From Liquidambar formosana (Eukaryota; Streptophyta; Magnoliopsida; Saxifragales; Altingiaceae): 64,000 nucleotides of DNA. Below, piece after piece: positions 22,984-35,821 of the stretch (position 1 is its first letter; every line of letters starts with the position of its first letter). Made by a program: the position numbers and the translations under genes. Below the pieces are notes generated by a model. That model was not told the DNA's origin, did no database searches, and saw only the letters and a program-made list of their open reading frames with translations. The DNA is taken from contig CM077832.1 of the NCBI GenBank assembly GCA_039720395.1, positions 26,337,763 to 26,401,762 on the forward strand, read 5' to 3'.

Positions 22984-25900
22984 GTGGTTGAAGGTACATT
23001 CCTAGTCTTTGGAGTTTGGGCTAAAGTTTTGTTTGACCCTATGTCTACACATTCATTTATTTCTTCATCGTTTGCTAATACTTTGGAATTAAAGTATGAT
23101 GACTTGGGTTATACTTTGGAAGTAGATACTTCTCTTAGGAATTGTTTCATCACTAGTTATATTTGTCGTGAATGTTGTATTAACATTGTGGGCCAGGAGA
23201 TGATGATTGATCTTATCATTTTAGATGTGTCTAGGTTATGACATCATTATTGGCATGGATTGGTTGGCCAATTATGGAGTTGTGATGGATTGTTATAAGA
23301 AGAAGGTAACTTTCTATAATTCTAGTGGTGAAGTTTTCTCTTTCTATAGAGATAGACATACTTTCTCTCTGGATATTTTATTTAATATCCAAATCCGCCA
23401 GTTTCAAGAAGAGTAGTTACTTGAGTTTTCTAGCTATAATCAAAGGTGAAGATGCTGAGGGTATACATCCCCACGACATTCCCATTGTATCGGAATTTCT
23501 TGATGTATTCTCAGATGAATTACTGGATTTGCCGCTTAGGAGGGAAGTGGACTTTACCATTGATGTGCAACTGGGAACGTGACCTATTTCTATCATGCCA
23601 TATAGAATGGCTCCTGTTGAGCTTAGAGAGTTGAAGACTCAGATTGAAGAACTTAAGGCTAAGGGTTTTATCCGGGAAAGTAGATCACCATAGGGTGCAC
23701 TTGTACTTTTCGTGAAGAAGAAGGATGGATCCTTAAGATTGTGTATTGATTATAGACAGTTGAATCGTGTTACCATCAAGAACAAGTATCCATTGCCTCG
23801 TATTAATGATTTGTTTGACCGATTACTCGGATCCCAGTTTTTTTCCAAGATTGACTTGCATTATGGTTATCATCAGATGCTTGTTCGAGATGAGGATGTG
23901 GACAAGACCGCTTTCAATTCTCGATATGATCATTATGATTTTTTGGTGATGCTTTTTGGTTTGACCAATGCACCGACAGCTTTTATGGATTTGATGAATC
24001 GTGTGTCTCGTCCTTATTTGGATCAATTTGTGGTTGTATTTATTGATGATATTTTGGTATATTCGAGGACTCAAGAGGAACACGCGTATCATTTGTCAAT
24101 TGTATTGCAGACTTTGAGGGAGCATAGATTGTATGCCAAGTGGGAAAAGTGTGACTTTTGGTTGAACCAAGTGAAATTCTTGGGACATGTAGTATCTAAA
24201 AAGGGTATTGCAAGTAGACCCATCTAAGGTGGAAACCATTTTGAATTGGCCTAGACTTAGAAATGTGATAGAGATTTGCAGTTTCCTAGGCTTGGCAAGA
24301 TCTTACCAGAGATTTGTGGAAGGATTCTCTAGTATTGCTACACCTCTTACGAGATTAACCAAGAAAGATATACCTTTTGTTTAGGATGATGCTTGTAAGG
24401 AAGCTTTTGAGGAGTTGAAGTCTTGTTTGAAATCTGCAACCGTTTTGAATATTCTAACTAATGGTTTGGGATATATCGTGTATTGTGATGCATCCTCGAG
24501 TGGATTCGGATGTGTACTGATGCAGAATGAGAGAGTTGTTGCATATAGTTCTAGGCAGTCGAAGCTGCATGGGATGAATTATCCTACCCACGACTTAGAA
24601 CTTTCAACTGTGGTGTTTGCACTTAAACTTTGGAGATGTTATTTGTATGGAGAGAAGTTTGAGGTCTTTTCTGACCACAAGAGTTTGAAGTATATCTTTA
24701 CCTAGAGAGATTTGAATCTCAAGCAAAGAAGGTAGGTGGAGTATTTGGAATATTATGATTTTGAATTGAACTATCATCTTGGGAAGGCTAATGTTGTAGT
24801 AGATGCTTTGAATAGGAAGTCTTGTGGGACCTTGTATAGTATTTCTATGCACCATTGGAGAATGGTGAATGTTTTGTGTGATGACAACTTGTTTGTTGGT
24901 GGCTTAGCAGGTAAGGAATGTGTTTATAACTTGGTGAGACCTTACCCTATCCCTAAGATTGTGAAAGCTCAATATGCAGATCCCAAGTTGGTGGATATCT
25001 GTAGTAGATTACTGAATAGTGAAGATGTACCTAGATGGACAATAGATCCTAATGGTGGTTTGAGGTACCAGAATAGATTTGCAATTCCATGTAATGAGAA
25101 TATTAAGGAAGAATTTCTTAGTCTTGCTCACAGATTGAAGTTTTCTATCCATTCTGGCAATAATAAGATGCATAGAGACTTGAAGAGACAGTTTTGGTGG
25201 AAAGGTATGAAGTGTGACGTGGCAAGGTTTGTTGCTAAATGTTACATGTGTCAATAGGTTAAAGCTTACCATAGGAAGCCTTTTTGGTAGTTGCAGCTTT
25301 TACTGCCGCTGTAGTAGAAGTAGGAGGAGATTACCATGGATTTCATTAGTGGTTTACCACGTACTCAGGGAGGCCATGACACCATTTGGTAGTAGTGGAC
25401 CGCTTCACCAAGTCCGCTCACTTTATGGCTGTATGGTCGACTGACACAACTGAGAAGTTAGCTCAGTTGTACATCCGAGAGATTGTACGTTTGCATGGAG
25501 TTCCTAAATCGATTGTATCTGATAGGGATCCCTATTTTCTTTCTCAATTCTGGTAGATTTTATAGAGGGAGTTGGGTACTCAGTTACACCTTAGTTTAGC
25601 CTATCATCCATAGATAAATGGGCAAACTGAGCATGTTAACCAAATTTTAGAAGATATGTTGCGAACATGTGTTTTGGATTTTAAGGGAAGTTGGCAAAAA
25701 CACTTGGCTCTAGCAGAATTTTCTTACAATAACAGCTTTCAGGCTAACATTGGGATGGCACCTTTCGAGGTATTGTATGGGAACTCCTATGTATTGGGTA
25801 GAGACTGGTGACGGAACTTTGCTTGGACCAGAATTGATTCAGGAGACCACAGATAAAGTCAAACTCATTAGAGAAAGACTTAAGACAGCTCAGAGTAGGT

Positions 25901-26143
25901 ACAAGAGCTATGCAGATAAGCGACAAACACCTTTGACCTTTTAACTTGGAGACTTTGTAATGTTGAAAGTGTCACCCTACAAGGGAGTGTTTCGTTTTGG
26001 CAAGAAGGGGAAGCTTGCACCATGTTTCATAGGACCATTTAGGATCATTGGCACTAGAAGTCTCAATGCTTATAAGTTGGCGTTGCCATTGCAGTTTGGT
26101 AAAGTGCACAATGTGTTCCATGTGTCCATGTTACGCAAGTATG
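22984..26143 (+). pseudogene. Chromovirus pol: protease, RT, RNase H, integrase, GPY/F, inactivated
   Basis: Domain order: protease near 23020-23240, where the DSG/DTG active site reads FDPMSTHSF; RT at 23600-24230 with [17 protein letters not shown] and active site [10 protein letters not shown]; RNase H at 24470-24800 with [10 protein letters not shown]; integrase zinc finger at about 25120-25254 (H-H...CYMC) and catalytic core at 25330-25790 (MDFISGLP, VSDRDP, NGQTEH); GPY/F-like segment at 25970-26140 ending VFHVSMLRKYV. Nonsense codons lie at 23580, 23691, 24382, 24703, 24733, 25255, 25611 and 25942, and there is a frame change near 24225. The frame is cut at 26143 by a solo LTR and resumes at 29197. 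Confidence 0.88.
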
Positions 26144-28190
26144 TGTGGACTTATGGAAGTGGCCCACAAAGATTTGGCAAAAAAGATTAGTTTTGAAAAA
26201 GAAAAAGAGGTTGAAAAAAAAAGAAGAAAAGGAGTCACCACCTTATTTTTTAAAGGAAACAAGGAAAACCTAAAAACCAATTTTGTTTTAAGAAAACAAA
26301 AGAATGACTCCATGTTTAAAAAGAAAAAGCAAAAATAGTCTTTTGGAAACCAAAGAAATTAGGGATTCGGAGGCTAAGTTATGACATGGGATGGTTCTAA
26401 GCATTGCCTATAGGCACCCATGTTTCCCTTTCGGTCTCTTAGTTTATTTGGGCTAAATCAAGATCTTACCATACAAAAATTCAGCAAGATATCATCATAA
26501 GAGTTGCATGCATATCATATATCCATCCATAACAAACAAACAAAACAAAGAAAAACAAAACTAAACTAGGATACTTAGATCCTAGGGCGGACTTGAACCT
26601 CACGAAGAGCGCCTACATACCATGCAACGGAATGCATAGATCAAAGTCCACGTAGTTTGATAGGGAATAGGGTTATAACCTAATAAAGGCCTATGGTAAA
26701 TCCTAAGTTTCCTTCCATAAATAAAACAGTTTCCAAAGACAAATTATTCTCAAAAGATCTCTAGAAAATATGGTATTTCAAGTAAAGATAGAAACTTTTA
26801 TTTGAAAAGGAATTTTTCTATGAAAGGAAACTATAGTAGCTTATCATATCTCCCTATTAGGAAATAACCCTAGGAGGGAGAAGAGAAAGTTTTAAGGAAA
26901 GAAAGGTGAATTAGGGCACCTTCAAACCTACTTACCTTAAGCAAAAGCAACCTGTCAAAATAACCACCCTATTTCATAAGGTAATTACTATATTTGCAAG
27001 ATTTTATCTTGCAATAGCCAAAATAATCACCCCACATTGGTAGGGTAATTGCACCTGTCATATCCCACTTTCTATGGGTTTGTACCTGTCAAGCACCTAC
27101 TATTTGCATGCAATATCCTCCAAAAATACCAACAAACCAAGCTAGTTTCCAACCAAGCAATTATCATGCTAAAACATAGACAATCACATGCTGAAAATAT
27201 GACATTAAGGACAATAAATAGATCTGAACAGAATTGAAATAAGGCCTAAATCATCCACTAAACATGCAAATAAACACCAATAGTGAATAACATGAACCCT
27301 AATTCAATCCTAGAATCATAATATGCATAAAAAACCTAAAATCCACTATATGAATGCAAAAAATATCATAGTTATTCCATATGCAATACATATACAACAA
27401 CTATGAAGAAAAACCAAAAAAAAAAAAAAAAAAAAATCCTAAAATCATGCTTTAAACTACATAAAATAACCTCAAATCATGCAAAACTAAACATGAATGG
27501 CATTCTAATCATGCATATTAACTACTAGAATCATCAACACATGATAAAAATGCAAGCTTTAACATGCAAAAGAGTTATTTTAAGCCAAACCTAATTTCAT
27601 CATAATTGAAACCCTAGAATCACAACTATGCATGAATCACATAAAATAACCCTCTAGCATGCAATACAGCCCATGAACAACATCATAATCATGCATATTA
27701 ACTAATAGAAGCAGAAAGACATGATAAAAATGCAAGCTTGAACATGAAATATGGCTATTCTAAGCAAAAACCCTATTTCAACACAATAGCAACCCTAAAA
27801 TCCCAACCATGCATTAAATCACATGAAATAATCCAATTACATGCATAACCCATCATGAATAACATTTAAACCATGTATATTAACTATTAGAAGCATCAAT
27901 ACATGATGAAAATACTAACTTGAATATGCAAAGGAACTATTCTAAGTGAAACCTTAATTTTCATAGCAAATGAATAGAGGTATACCTATGGTGGAGCCTT
28001 CTTGCTGCTGTAGAACATCTCTTCTCCTCTTGTAAACAAGTTGAAAAGCTCTCCTTCATGCCTCTAAGCAAAGCTCCAGCTCTCCTTGAAACTCTCTCTC
28101 TCTATCCCTCACTCAAAAATTAGGTTAGAATGCTTTAAGGATGGCTGTGATTGCTTTATGTGCCTCCCTTAATGCTAAAGTATAGAGGGG

Positions 28191-28200
28191 TATTTATAGG
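28191..28200 (-). promoter_or_regulatory. TATA box of solo LTR (i)
   Basis: CCTATAAATA on the minus strand, about 187 bp downstream of the GC-rich cassette in transcription direction. The same spacing is found in the other two LTRs. Confidence 0.5.
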
Positions 28201-28386
28201 GTTTGAGGGGAATCCATCAATGGTTGAGATTAAAACCCTAAATATTGATCCAAGGGTCATTAGAGACTTCCTTGGGGCTTAAGTAGGTCAATTAGGTTTA
28301 AAAATAAGGTGGAATGGCGGCTGGAGGCAGAATAGTTCGAAAAAATAGGAGGGAGTCCGCTTCAGCACTCAAAAAAAGGAAAGAAG

Positions 28387-28488
28387 CTCGAGTGACCACC
28401 TGGCATTGGGTAGCTGATCACCTAAGCTTGGGAAGGCTGACCACCTGGGCTGGGCGGTTAGCCGCCAAGCGCCAGGTGGTCACCCGAG
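28387..28488. repeat. GC-rich palindromic cassette, copy in solo LTR (i)
   Basis: Bounded by CTCGAGTGACC and GGTCACCCGAG. Internal units include ACCACCTGG, GGCGGTTAGCCGCC and CCAGGTGGT. At 102 bp it is the longest and most diverged of the five copies, but its ends are the same inverted repeat. Confidence 0.75.
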
Positions 28489-29196
28489 CGCGTTATCAAC
28501 AATTGCCATTTTCGCACTCTTTCGCCTTCCAAAGTGTTTCGGGGGTCAAACGGAGTCCGATTTTGACGAAATGAAAGCCAAAACAACCGTGTTTCGATGA
28601 GGAATACATTTTTAAACATTTTAGAACAAAAACCACTAACCATGGGTGCATGGTTAGGTTTTATAAAGGTGGTTAACCATTATACACCACCGTCGCTAAG
28701 CTTAGGTATGCACACAGGGTCGCACCGAATGCTTTCCAATTCGAAATTCAACATTCCTAGACACATTTGAGAATGAAATTAAGACTAATCAAAGTCAAAT
28801 GAATGAGAATTGAGTGAAAATCATGAGCCGATTTGAACTAACCCGAAGTGGGTCTCTTAACCAACCTGAACCATGTTGAGCCATTTTAATCCCGAACCAT
28901 CAATTCATCAAATTGAACCCATAAATACCTCAAATGTATCCATATGAACTCCAATTGACAACTTGGAAATCACTTCAAAGTCAAATGGAAAGTTTGTGAC
29001 CTAAAGGACGATTATGCCCCTCAAGTCGCAAAAGTTCTTATTAACCCTCAAGATCAACTCCAAATTGAACCAAAATTCATATCCACTACCCTTATGACCC
29101 AAAAAAACTAATGCAAGTGACTAGACTAAAAAACAAAGCAAAAACATGCATGAAATGATGAGCCCTAGTGAGGTGGTGCAAAAACGGGGTGTGACA

Positions 29197-29425
29197 GTAT
29201 GTTCATGACCCATCTCATGTGATTGATTGGCAAGATATCAAAGTGGAGGAAGATAACACCTATGTGGAGTATCCTATCCGGGTTTTAGATTACAGTGAGA
29301 AGGTCTTACGTGGCAAGACTATCTCTTTGGTAAAAGTGTTATGGAACCATCATGGTGAGGAAGAAGCTATTTGGGAATTAGAGTGGTTCATGCGTGAAAC
29401 CTATTCGTACCTATTTGACAATTGA
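29197..29425 (+). pseudogene. Chromovirus integrase C-terminal chromodomain, detached
   Basis: After the nested LTR the frame resumes directly (YVHDPSHVIDWQ from the duplicated GTATG) and encodes a Tekay-type chromodomain with YPIRVLDYSEKVLRGKTISL, VKVLWNHHG and AIWELE, ending EWFMRETYSYLFDN. In this family the chromodomain steers integration to heterochromatin. Here it is separated from the integrase by 3 kb. Confidence 0.85.
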
Positions 29426-29459
29426 GATAAGATTTGAATTCATGGATGAATTCTCTTTT

Positions 29460-29473
29460 AGGAGGGAGGAATT
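29460..29473 (+). other. Polypurine tract of the chromovirus
   Basis: AGGAGGGAGGAAT immediately precedes the 3' LTR at 29474, as required for plus-strand priming. Confidence 0.75.
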
Positions 29474-31805
29474 GTAATGCCCGTGTCATTTAATTAGGAT
29501 AATCTCACCTTTAATGCATGATTTGCAAGTATTTTAGTTGTTTTGTCGAGTATTGTCATGCATGGGTACTGCATGTGCATGATTTTGATGTGTTTACGAT
29601 TTCACATTTTTAGACCATAGAAAATTGACTTAGTGTTGAGAAAAAAATGAATTTTTGTAAATCTTCGTTCTTAAAGATAATTTTTGGGGATAATGGAAGT
29701 TTATATTATTATAAGTCATCTGTGATTTTATGGGATTTTATTATCACATTTCGATTGGTTTCCTCACATATTTGTTTTTGAAAATTCTGTCGAGAGACGG
29801 ATTTTGTACTAAAACATGAAAATGAGATTTTGATATACTTGGAATTTGATTTTTCTGATATTTTATTTGGAATCAAATGGGGGGTTGTTTGCTTATTTTC
29901 ATTAAATAATTTAAAATAAATGGAGAATAAAAAGAATGAGGACATTTACTTAAATGTTTTGAATGAAAATAAGGTAATGGTCAATGCTGTAGGGGTTTAT
30001 ATGCATTTGCATTTGTTATTAGGCCTTTCTGGCATAGGCTGATCAATCGGGCCTTGAGGCCGATCAATCAGAGGTACAAGGGATAAGCCTATTAGGTTCT
30101 GCCATAGCCCAATTAATTGGGCCTCAGACTCCGATCGATCGGGGTATGGTAGAATGCAATTTTTTTTTTTAAAGCGTCAAAATACGCATGTGCCCCTCAA
30201 CTCTTTTAAAACCCTCATCCCATGACTTTTACACTCCCATTTCAGCATTTTACACCAAGAGAGCTAGAGAGAGAGGAGAGAGATACGGCTTGTTTGGAGA
30301 GAGAAAAATGGGTTTTTGGCTTGCATGTGTGGGTTTCTCACTCTCTCACCTCATTTTGATGCTTAGGGAAGCTTCTTAAGGGCTGGATTCATCTTCTACC
30401 ACGTTTGGTTTGTAGATCAAGCTTGATTTATGAAGCTTGGAGCTTGTTATTGCATCCTAGGCTTGGATTTCACCCTCCCAACATATTTTCTCTACGTTTG
30501 GTGCAACATATTTGAGGTAGGTGTAATTTTCATGGGTTTTAACATTAGGGATGATAATGGGTTAGGATATAAACCCATATATGTTGAATGAAAGTGTATA
30601 TTTGTGTTACTTATGAGTTTACATGATTTTTGGGTGTATTATCATATATATTTTGCAATGTATACACTGAAGGGTCTAGTTTACATAACCCTATAATTAT
30701 GAATATCACACTTTAGAGCATATGGGTTGATATATATGTGGTAATTTGGTATATTTTGAATGTACATGCTATGTAAATTCATTCCTATTGGTCTATATTT
30801 TACATGTTTTACATAGCCCAACATGTGATATAATTATGGAATAATTATATATAGAGTTGATTTCTGAATTTATTGATATACATATGGATTTATATGCTCT
30901 TTCATGACATTCATTGGCATAAAATGCATGAAATGGAATTATTAAATACTTGATAAAAGTATTAAAGGGTCCTTGGAGTTGAACTACTACGGTCACGAGA
31001 CGTCTTGTTGTGTTTTCCACTCCATTGGTTCTGGGGTACTGCAGTCCCAGTTAAGGATGTCGTGCTGTGTTCCCGAATAGAGGCTACTGCGGTCCCAGGT
31101 AGGGATGTCATGCTGTGTTGTTCTCTTGGAGGTTGGGTTTTAATCTTCCATTTCTGCACGAAGACTCCTATGGGAGTGTGATTGGTTGGTAATTATGGAA
31201 ATAGTTAAATGGACATGAGTCGCATATCATTCATGGTATATATATTGATTTTATTATGTTAAACCATGATTTATTTTGGCTATATTATCATGCTTTGGTT
31301 ATTTTCATATGAAAATTATATCTACTGAATTTTATACTCAATCCTATATTTTATAAACCCTTTTTAGATGAGTTCTTAGCTGGGGAGGCCTTTCCTTGAG
31401 GTGTTATGCTAATCATGGGATTTAGCTAATTGTCGGATCATTTTGGACATTATTATGATCTTGAACAATTTTATTATCATGGTTATGTATTAATTAACAC
31501 TTTTGTATTCGGCCAATGGGCATTGGACATATAATAATTTATGGTTGTAATATTTAATTTCATAGGTCTCTTTATATGGTTTATTTAGCATGTGCTGATA
31601 CCATGGATGGATGATAGGAGATTTTAAATGATTATTATATAGGTTTTTAATATGGTATGTTCCATTTACAAATGGGTCATGCCGAAATTTTTATTGAAAA
31701 TACAGGTTTTCTAACACGTGTCATCCACGTGCTTTCTAAATGATTTTCTCTAATTGAACTAGATTTAGTATAATTGATCACGGTTTATATATTTGGGTCG
31801 TGACA
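29474..31805 (+). repeat. 3' LTR of the chromovirus
   Basis: It is 2332 bp, starts TGTAATGCCCG and ends GGGTCGTGACA, and is followed by the target duplication CGACT. Confidence 0.92.
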
Positions 31806-31810
31806 CGACT

Positions 31811-32540
31811 GGCCCAATAATAAGATCGACATCACACTGCGAATTGGAGGTACGAGCCACTTGTTGAATCGGTCCACTTCTCTCATCACACAAAAACTCT
31901 CTATCCGTTTTATAAGGTATGTGTTGGCCAAAGAATGGTGAAGATATATGCATGGGAGTGGGATAGCCTGAACTAGTGTTGGGGTCGGCACCATGAAACC
32001 CAATGGACTGCATCGAGTAATATCTAGCATGATGGTAATGCCACACATCAGGGAGACATTGAGGAGGCACCCTCATTGGAGACTAAAGTGCTGCGATATT
32101 GCTTTCCTATGTCGACAACCAAGTTAATGAACCGGGCATTGGCAACATCATCGGGGGTGCACCCATTATGGTGGTCTCTTTCATAACATAAACCTCCAAA
32201 TTAAGGTTTAGGGATCTTGTAGGAATATCGAATACATTGTTCAAAGTCTCATCGTCATTGATTAACAATTTCTTGTATTTGAAGCTCGTTGGCGTTACAA
32301 TTAGGTATCTACATATAAGGTTGAGTTTAACACTTTCCCCATTTTTAGCCACCTTAGGGATGAGCATGTCAACCTAAAGCACTAAGTGTTAATCGACGAG
32401 GTACATTGTATAGACCTTTCGCCTCAACATCATATATTATGCCTTTAGTGGGGTCGTGTACTATCTCTCCCCCCCTAATAGAACACACACCGAACTGTTT
32501 CCATCCCTTCGATGAACTTGGGGAACAAGCACTAAACAGA
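31811..32540 (-). pseudogene. MuDR/MULE transposase, N-terminal part
   Basis: Minus-strand segments around 32540-32400 (GGEIVHDPTKG, GLYNVPRRLTLSAL), 32367-32107 (KLNLICRYLIV, DDETLNNVFDI) and 32076-31811 (YSMQSIGFHG, CDVDLIIGPV) match the N-terminal architecture of plant MuDR-type transposases ahead of the DNA-binding domain. Frameshifts lie near 32365 and 32105. The segment meets 18957 across the target duplication, so it and 18273-18957 were one gene before the chromovirus inserted. Confidence 0.55.
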
Positions 32541-33323
32541 GTTTACCAACCCAAGAAAAAGAGGGAAAATAAAAATCACCAAACACACTTTGCATACATA
32601 TATGAAAATGAAACTGTCACACCCCATTTTTGTCACCTTAACTAGGACATATCATTTCATGTAGGATTTTGAGTCCTTTTTGAGTCTAGTCTTTTGCATT
32701 GAGTTTCTATGGCGTTGAATATCATGTGTATGAATTTTGAAGTGATTTGGAGTTCATTTCGATAGTCAATAAGAACTTTTGCGACTTTAAGGGCATAATT
32801 GTCTTTTAAGCCGTATACTTTCCATTTGACCTTGGAATGAATTCTGAGTCATCCCATCGAGTTCATATGAGTACATAGAGTCTATATATAGGTTCAATTT
32901 CATGAATTAATGGTTTAAGATCAATTCGGCTCATAATGGTTCGGGTTGGCTAAAAGACCCTTTCTTGGTTTGCTCAAATTGACTCATAAGACCCAACCAA
33001 TTTTCTCTCATTTAACTTCAATTGGGCTTTATTTATGTCCTAAATATGTTTAGAAAGATCGAATTTCGATTGGGAAAGCATTTGGTTCGACCTTGTGTAC
33101 AAACCCAGCTTAGCAACGGTGAGGCACTATGGTTAACCACCTTTGTAAAACTTAACCATGCACCCATGGTTAAGGATTTTTGTCCTAAAATGCCTACAAA
33201 TGTGTTCCCCTTCCGAAACACGGTCGTTTTGGCTTCTATTTCATCAAAATCGGACTTAATTTGAAGATTTTAGGACTTCTACAGCAAGTAGGGAGTCAAA
33301 ACCGAAGCGGACTGAAGAGAGCC

Positions 33324-33405
33324 CTCGGGTAACCGTCCGGGGCTGGACTGGTCAGCCGTCCAAGCCCAAACGGCTAACCAGTCCAGGCCTAGACGGTCAC
33401 CCGAG
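33324..33405. repeat. GC-rich palindromic cassette, copy in solo LTR (ii)
   Basis: 82 bp from CTCGGGTAACC to GGTCACCCGAG with internal GGTCAGCCGTCC and ACGGCTAACCAG units at about 22-bp spacing. It ends 188 bp before the TATA box. Confidence 0.85.
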
Positions 33406-33593
33406 AGAGTCCGTCTTCAACTTGAATTCTGACTCTTCTCTCCCTCTTTTGACGGTTTCCTCCACTAAAACAACTTGTTTGCTCTTAGGAGTGTGTAAGT
33501 TTGAGTTGTTTGAGCACCAAGAGGGTCTCTAATAGCCCTAGGATCATTGTTTAATGAATTAATCTTAGCCATTGGTTTAGGGGGTCAGTTCTC

Positions 33594-33601
33594 TATATAA
33601 A
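33594..33601 (+). promoter_or_regulatory. TATA box of solo LTR (ii)
   Basis: TATATAAA is followed by a GA-rich leader (GAGAGAGAGGGAGC) about 55 bp downstream. The box and leader are conserved in the LTR at 50003-53015. Confidence 0.6.
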
Positions 33602-35699
33602 GGACATAATATTCAGCACATAAGGGGAGGTGAATTGCACTTTACACTTAGAGAGAGAGGGAGCTACGAGTTTGGAGAGCTAGAAGGACATCAAGAGGAG
33701 GCTCTTCAACCCCAAGCAAGCAAGAGAATAAGGACTTTGAAGACAAGGAAGAGTCTACAAGAGGTAAGCATGTCTCTTTAATGTTGAACATGAGTTTTCT
33801 GCTTCTCCTTCTTCTTCTGCTTCTTCTTCTTCTAGGATAGTTATAGTGCATGAAATAGCTCTTCTTATGGATTGAATTCAATGCTTATGTGATGTAATAT
33901 GAATGATTTTGAGATGATTTATGGCTTTATATGCTTGATAATCCCTGGTTTACTAAGGATTTGAGAGTATTATCTTTTCTATCCTCTTGAATCATGCATA
34001 GTTCACATGTTTAGGTTGCTGTGATAATTATCATGAGTTGATGCTCCTGTTAGTTAATATATATGATATGAATGATATTCATGATGATTTGAGCATGTCT
34101 TAGAGTCGTTTCATAGGTTTTAATGCATGGTTGTGAAATTAGGGTTTCGATAACCCTGAATTCGCATAAGTTTCATACAGCATGCTTAACTTAGCTTTTT
34201 GAGTAATTTCTCATCATAGTCATTCTATATATGCTGCATATAGTTGAATCATGCTAGGTTTGCATTCATATAGTAGATTTTATAGGGTTTTTGGAGACAT
34301 TATCCTTTTCTAAGGATAATTATCCTTTTCGTTGAGTAAGGTTTCGCATGAGAGCCTTCTGTGATGTGTTTAAGCATGAAATTACTTCCATTGTATTCTA
34401 GTATATATATTTTACGTAGGATATGCTGATTGCACCTCCCCATAACGAATTTTTTATGTAAAATTATCCTAGGATAGTTTTGCTTAAGAAAGCTCGCCGT
34501 AGGAAGGTCTATTTTCATATTTTACATAAAATATCATTTTTTTGTTAGAATGTGCTTTGCTATCATGTTTATTGATATTGTTGGGGTCTCTCATGATTGT
34601 TAGAGTGTCTTTGGTAGGTTTTTATGCATGTTAGTTAGGTCATTGCATGTAAGATTGAGTTAGAGTCTTTAGTTATTCATTATTCTTGTTGTTTGCATGA
34701 TAAATGGATGATTTTAGGCCTTGTCATGGTTCTATCCAGATTAGAGTTTTGTTCCCTTTGCATGATTTTGTGCACTTGTAAGGGTGCAAACAGGTACAAT
34801 GCTTGTCCTATTGCAAATAGGACTGCTATGGCTTGAAATGGCTAATGCTTGGAGCTTTTGCGCTCAGGTAAGTAAGGTATGAAGTGCCCTAATTCACTTT
34901 TCTTCTTTCTTTTCTCGTCTCCCTCCTAGGGTTACTTCTTAATACGGACATATGGTAATTATCAAAGGTTTCCTTCATTAATAAAATTCTGGTTTTCTAT
35001 CAAAGTTTTCCTCTTGTGGAAGTTTTCGATTTTGGACTAAATTAATACATTTTCAAATAAGGAAACCTAGGGTTTTTACCATAGGTTTGTATTAGGTTGT
35101 AACCCTATTCTTTTCGAACTACGTGGACTTTGATCCATGTATTTCGCTGCATGGTACGTAGGTGCTCTTCGTGAGGCTCAAGTCTGTCCTAGGATCCAAG
35201 TATCCTAGGCTTTTCTTTTCTTTTCTTCTTTTTTTCTGTTTGGTTTTATTTGGTTGATTATGCATGGATGATTGGATGGAATATATGTTATGCATGCTAC
35301 CTTGTGATGATATTTGCTGATATTTGAGTGAAAAAAGATATTAAGTTAGCCCAATTAAATTAAGAGACCAACTCGGGCGATGTGGGTACCTATGGGCTTT
35401 GCCCAAAACCTTCCCACGTCGTAACTTAGCCCCCCAATCTAATTTTCTGGTTTCAAAGACTTTGCTTTTCTTTTAATGGAGTCATGTGGTTTTGAAAATA
35501 AAACATTTTTGTGGTTCCTCTTTTCCCTAAAAAATGAGGTGGCAACTCTTTTTTTGTTTATTGTCTTTCACCCATCCATAAGTTCTTTCGCCAAATCCCT
35601 TGTGGGCGCCGCGCTTTTTCATGGGTTCACAGAAACAATTAGGCATTTAATTAAACATTTATTGTACAATCACAACCTATCCTAGACTTTTACCTCTTA

Positions 35700-35821
35700 G
35701 GGTGCGTTTGGTTTGTGGGGATGGATTAATGGGAATGGGCATCCCATTCTTAGGAGTCAGATTCCCATTCATAAGATGCCCATACCCATTTCCTTACCAG
35801 CGTTTGGATGCACCAGGAATC
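35700..35821. mobile_element. Tourist-like MITE fragment
   Basis: It begins TTA-GGGTGCGTTTGGTTTG, the terminal sequence and TTA target typical of PIF/Harbinger-derived Tourist MITEs. The interior has GGGAATGGGCATCCCATTC. The right part is cut by the solo LTR at 35822 and is not clearly resumed after 37485. Confidence 0.5.

Larger units (their letters stand above)
26144..29196 (-). mobile_element. Solo LTR (i) of the 3-kb Tat/Ogre-type family
   Basis: It is 3053 bp, with plus-strand ends TGTGGACTTATGG and GGGTGTGACA and a perfect 5-bp target duplication GTATG (26139-26143, 29197-29201). No internal coding region. Its promoter (CCTATAAATA at 28200-28191 on the minus strand) shows that it lies antisense to the host chromovirus. 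It is collinear with 32615-35631 (opposite strand) and 50003-53015. A single LTR with intact target duplication means a full element inserted and then recombined out. Confidence 0.88.
18962..31805 (+). mobile_element. Ty3/gypsy chromovirus (Tekay/Del type), complete but dead, with nested insertion
   Basis: LTRs of 2345 and 2332 bp start TGTAATGCCCGTGTCAT and end CGTGACA. A perfect 5-bp target duplication CGACT flanks it (18957-18961, 31806-31810). Primer-binding site, gag, protease, RT, RNase H, integrase with GPY/F segment, chromodomain and polypurine tract follow in chromovirus order. It lies antisense inside a MuDR gene. Many stops kill the polyprotein, and a 3-kb solo LTR of another family (26144-29196) splits it just before the chromodomain. 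The Tekay assignment rests on the chromodomain, the initiator-Met primer site and the LTR length. Confidence 0.9.
32615..35631 (+). mobile_element. Solo LTR (ii) of the 3-kb Tat/Ogre-type family
   Basis: It is 3017 bp, starts TGTCACACCCCATTTTTGTCA and ends CATGGGTTCACA, flanked by a perfect 5-bp target duplication GAAAC (32610-32614, 35632-35636). A TATA box at 33594 sets the plus strand as sense. Near the 3' end GAGGTGGCAACTC corresponds to GAGGTGGCGACTCC in the other copies. Confidence 0.88.

Noticed and set aside
33648..33881. Arg/Ser-rich minus-strand frame in solo LTR (ii)
   Set aside because: It is generated by the GA-rich leader and a CTTCTTCTG repeat after the TATA box.
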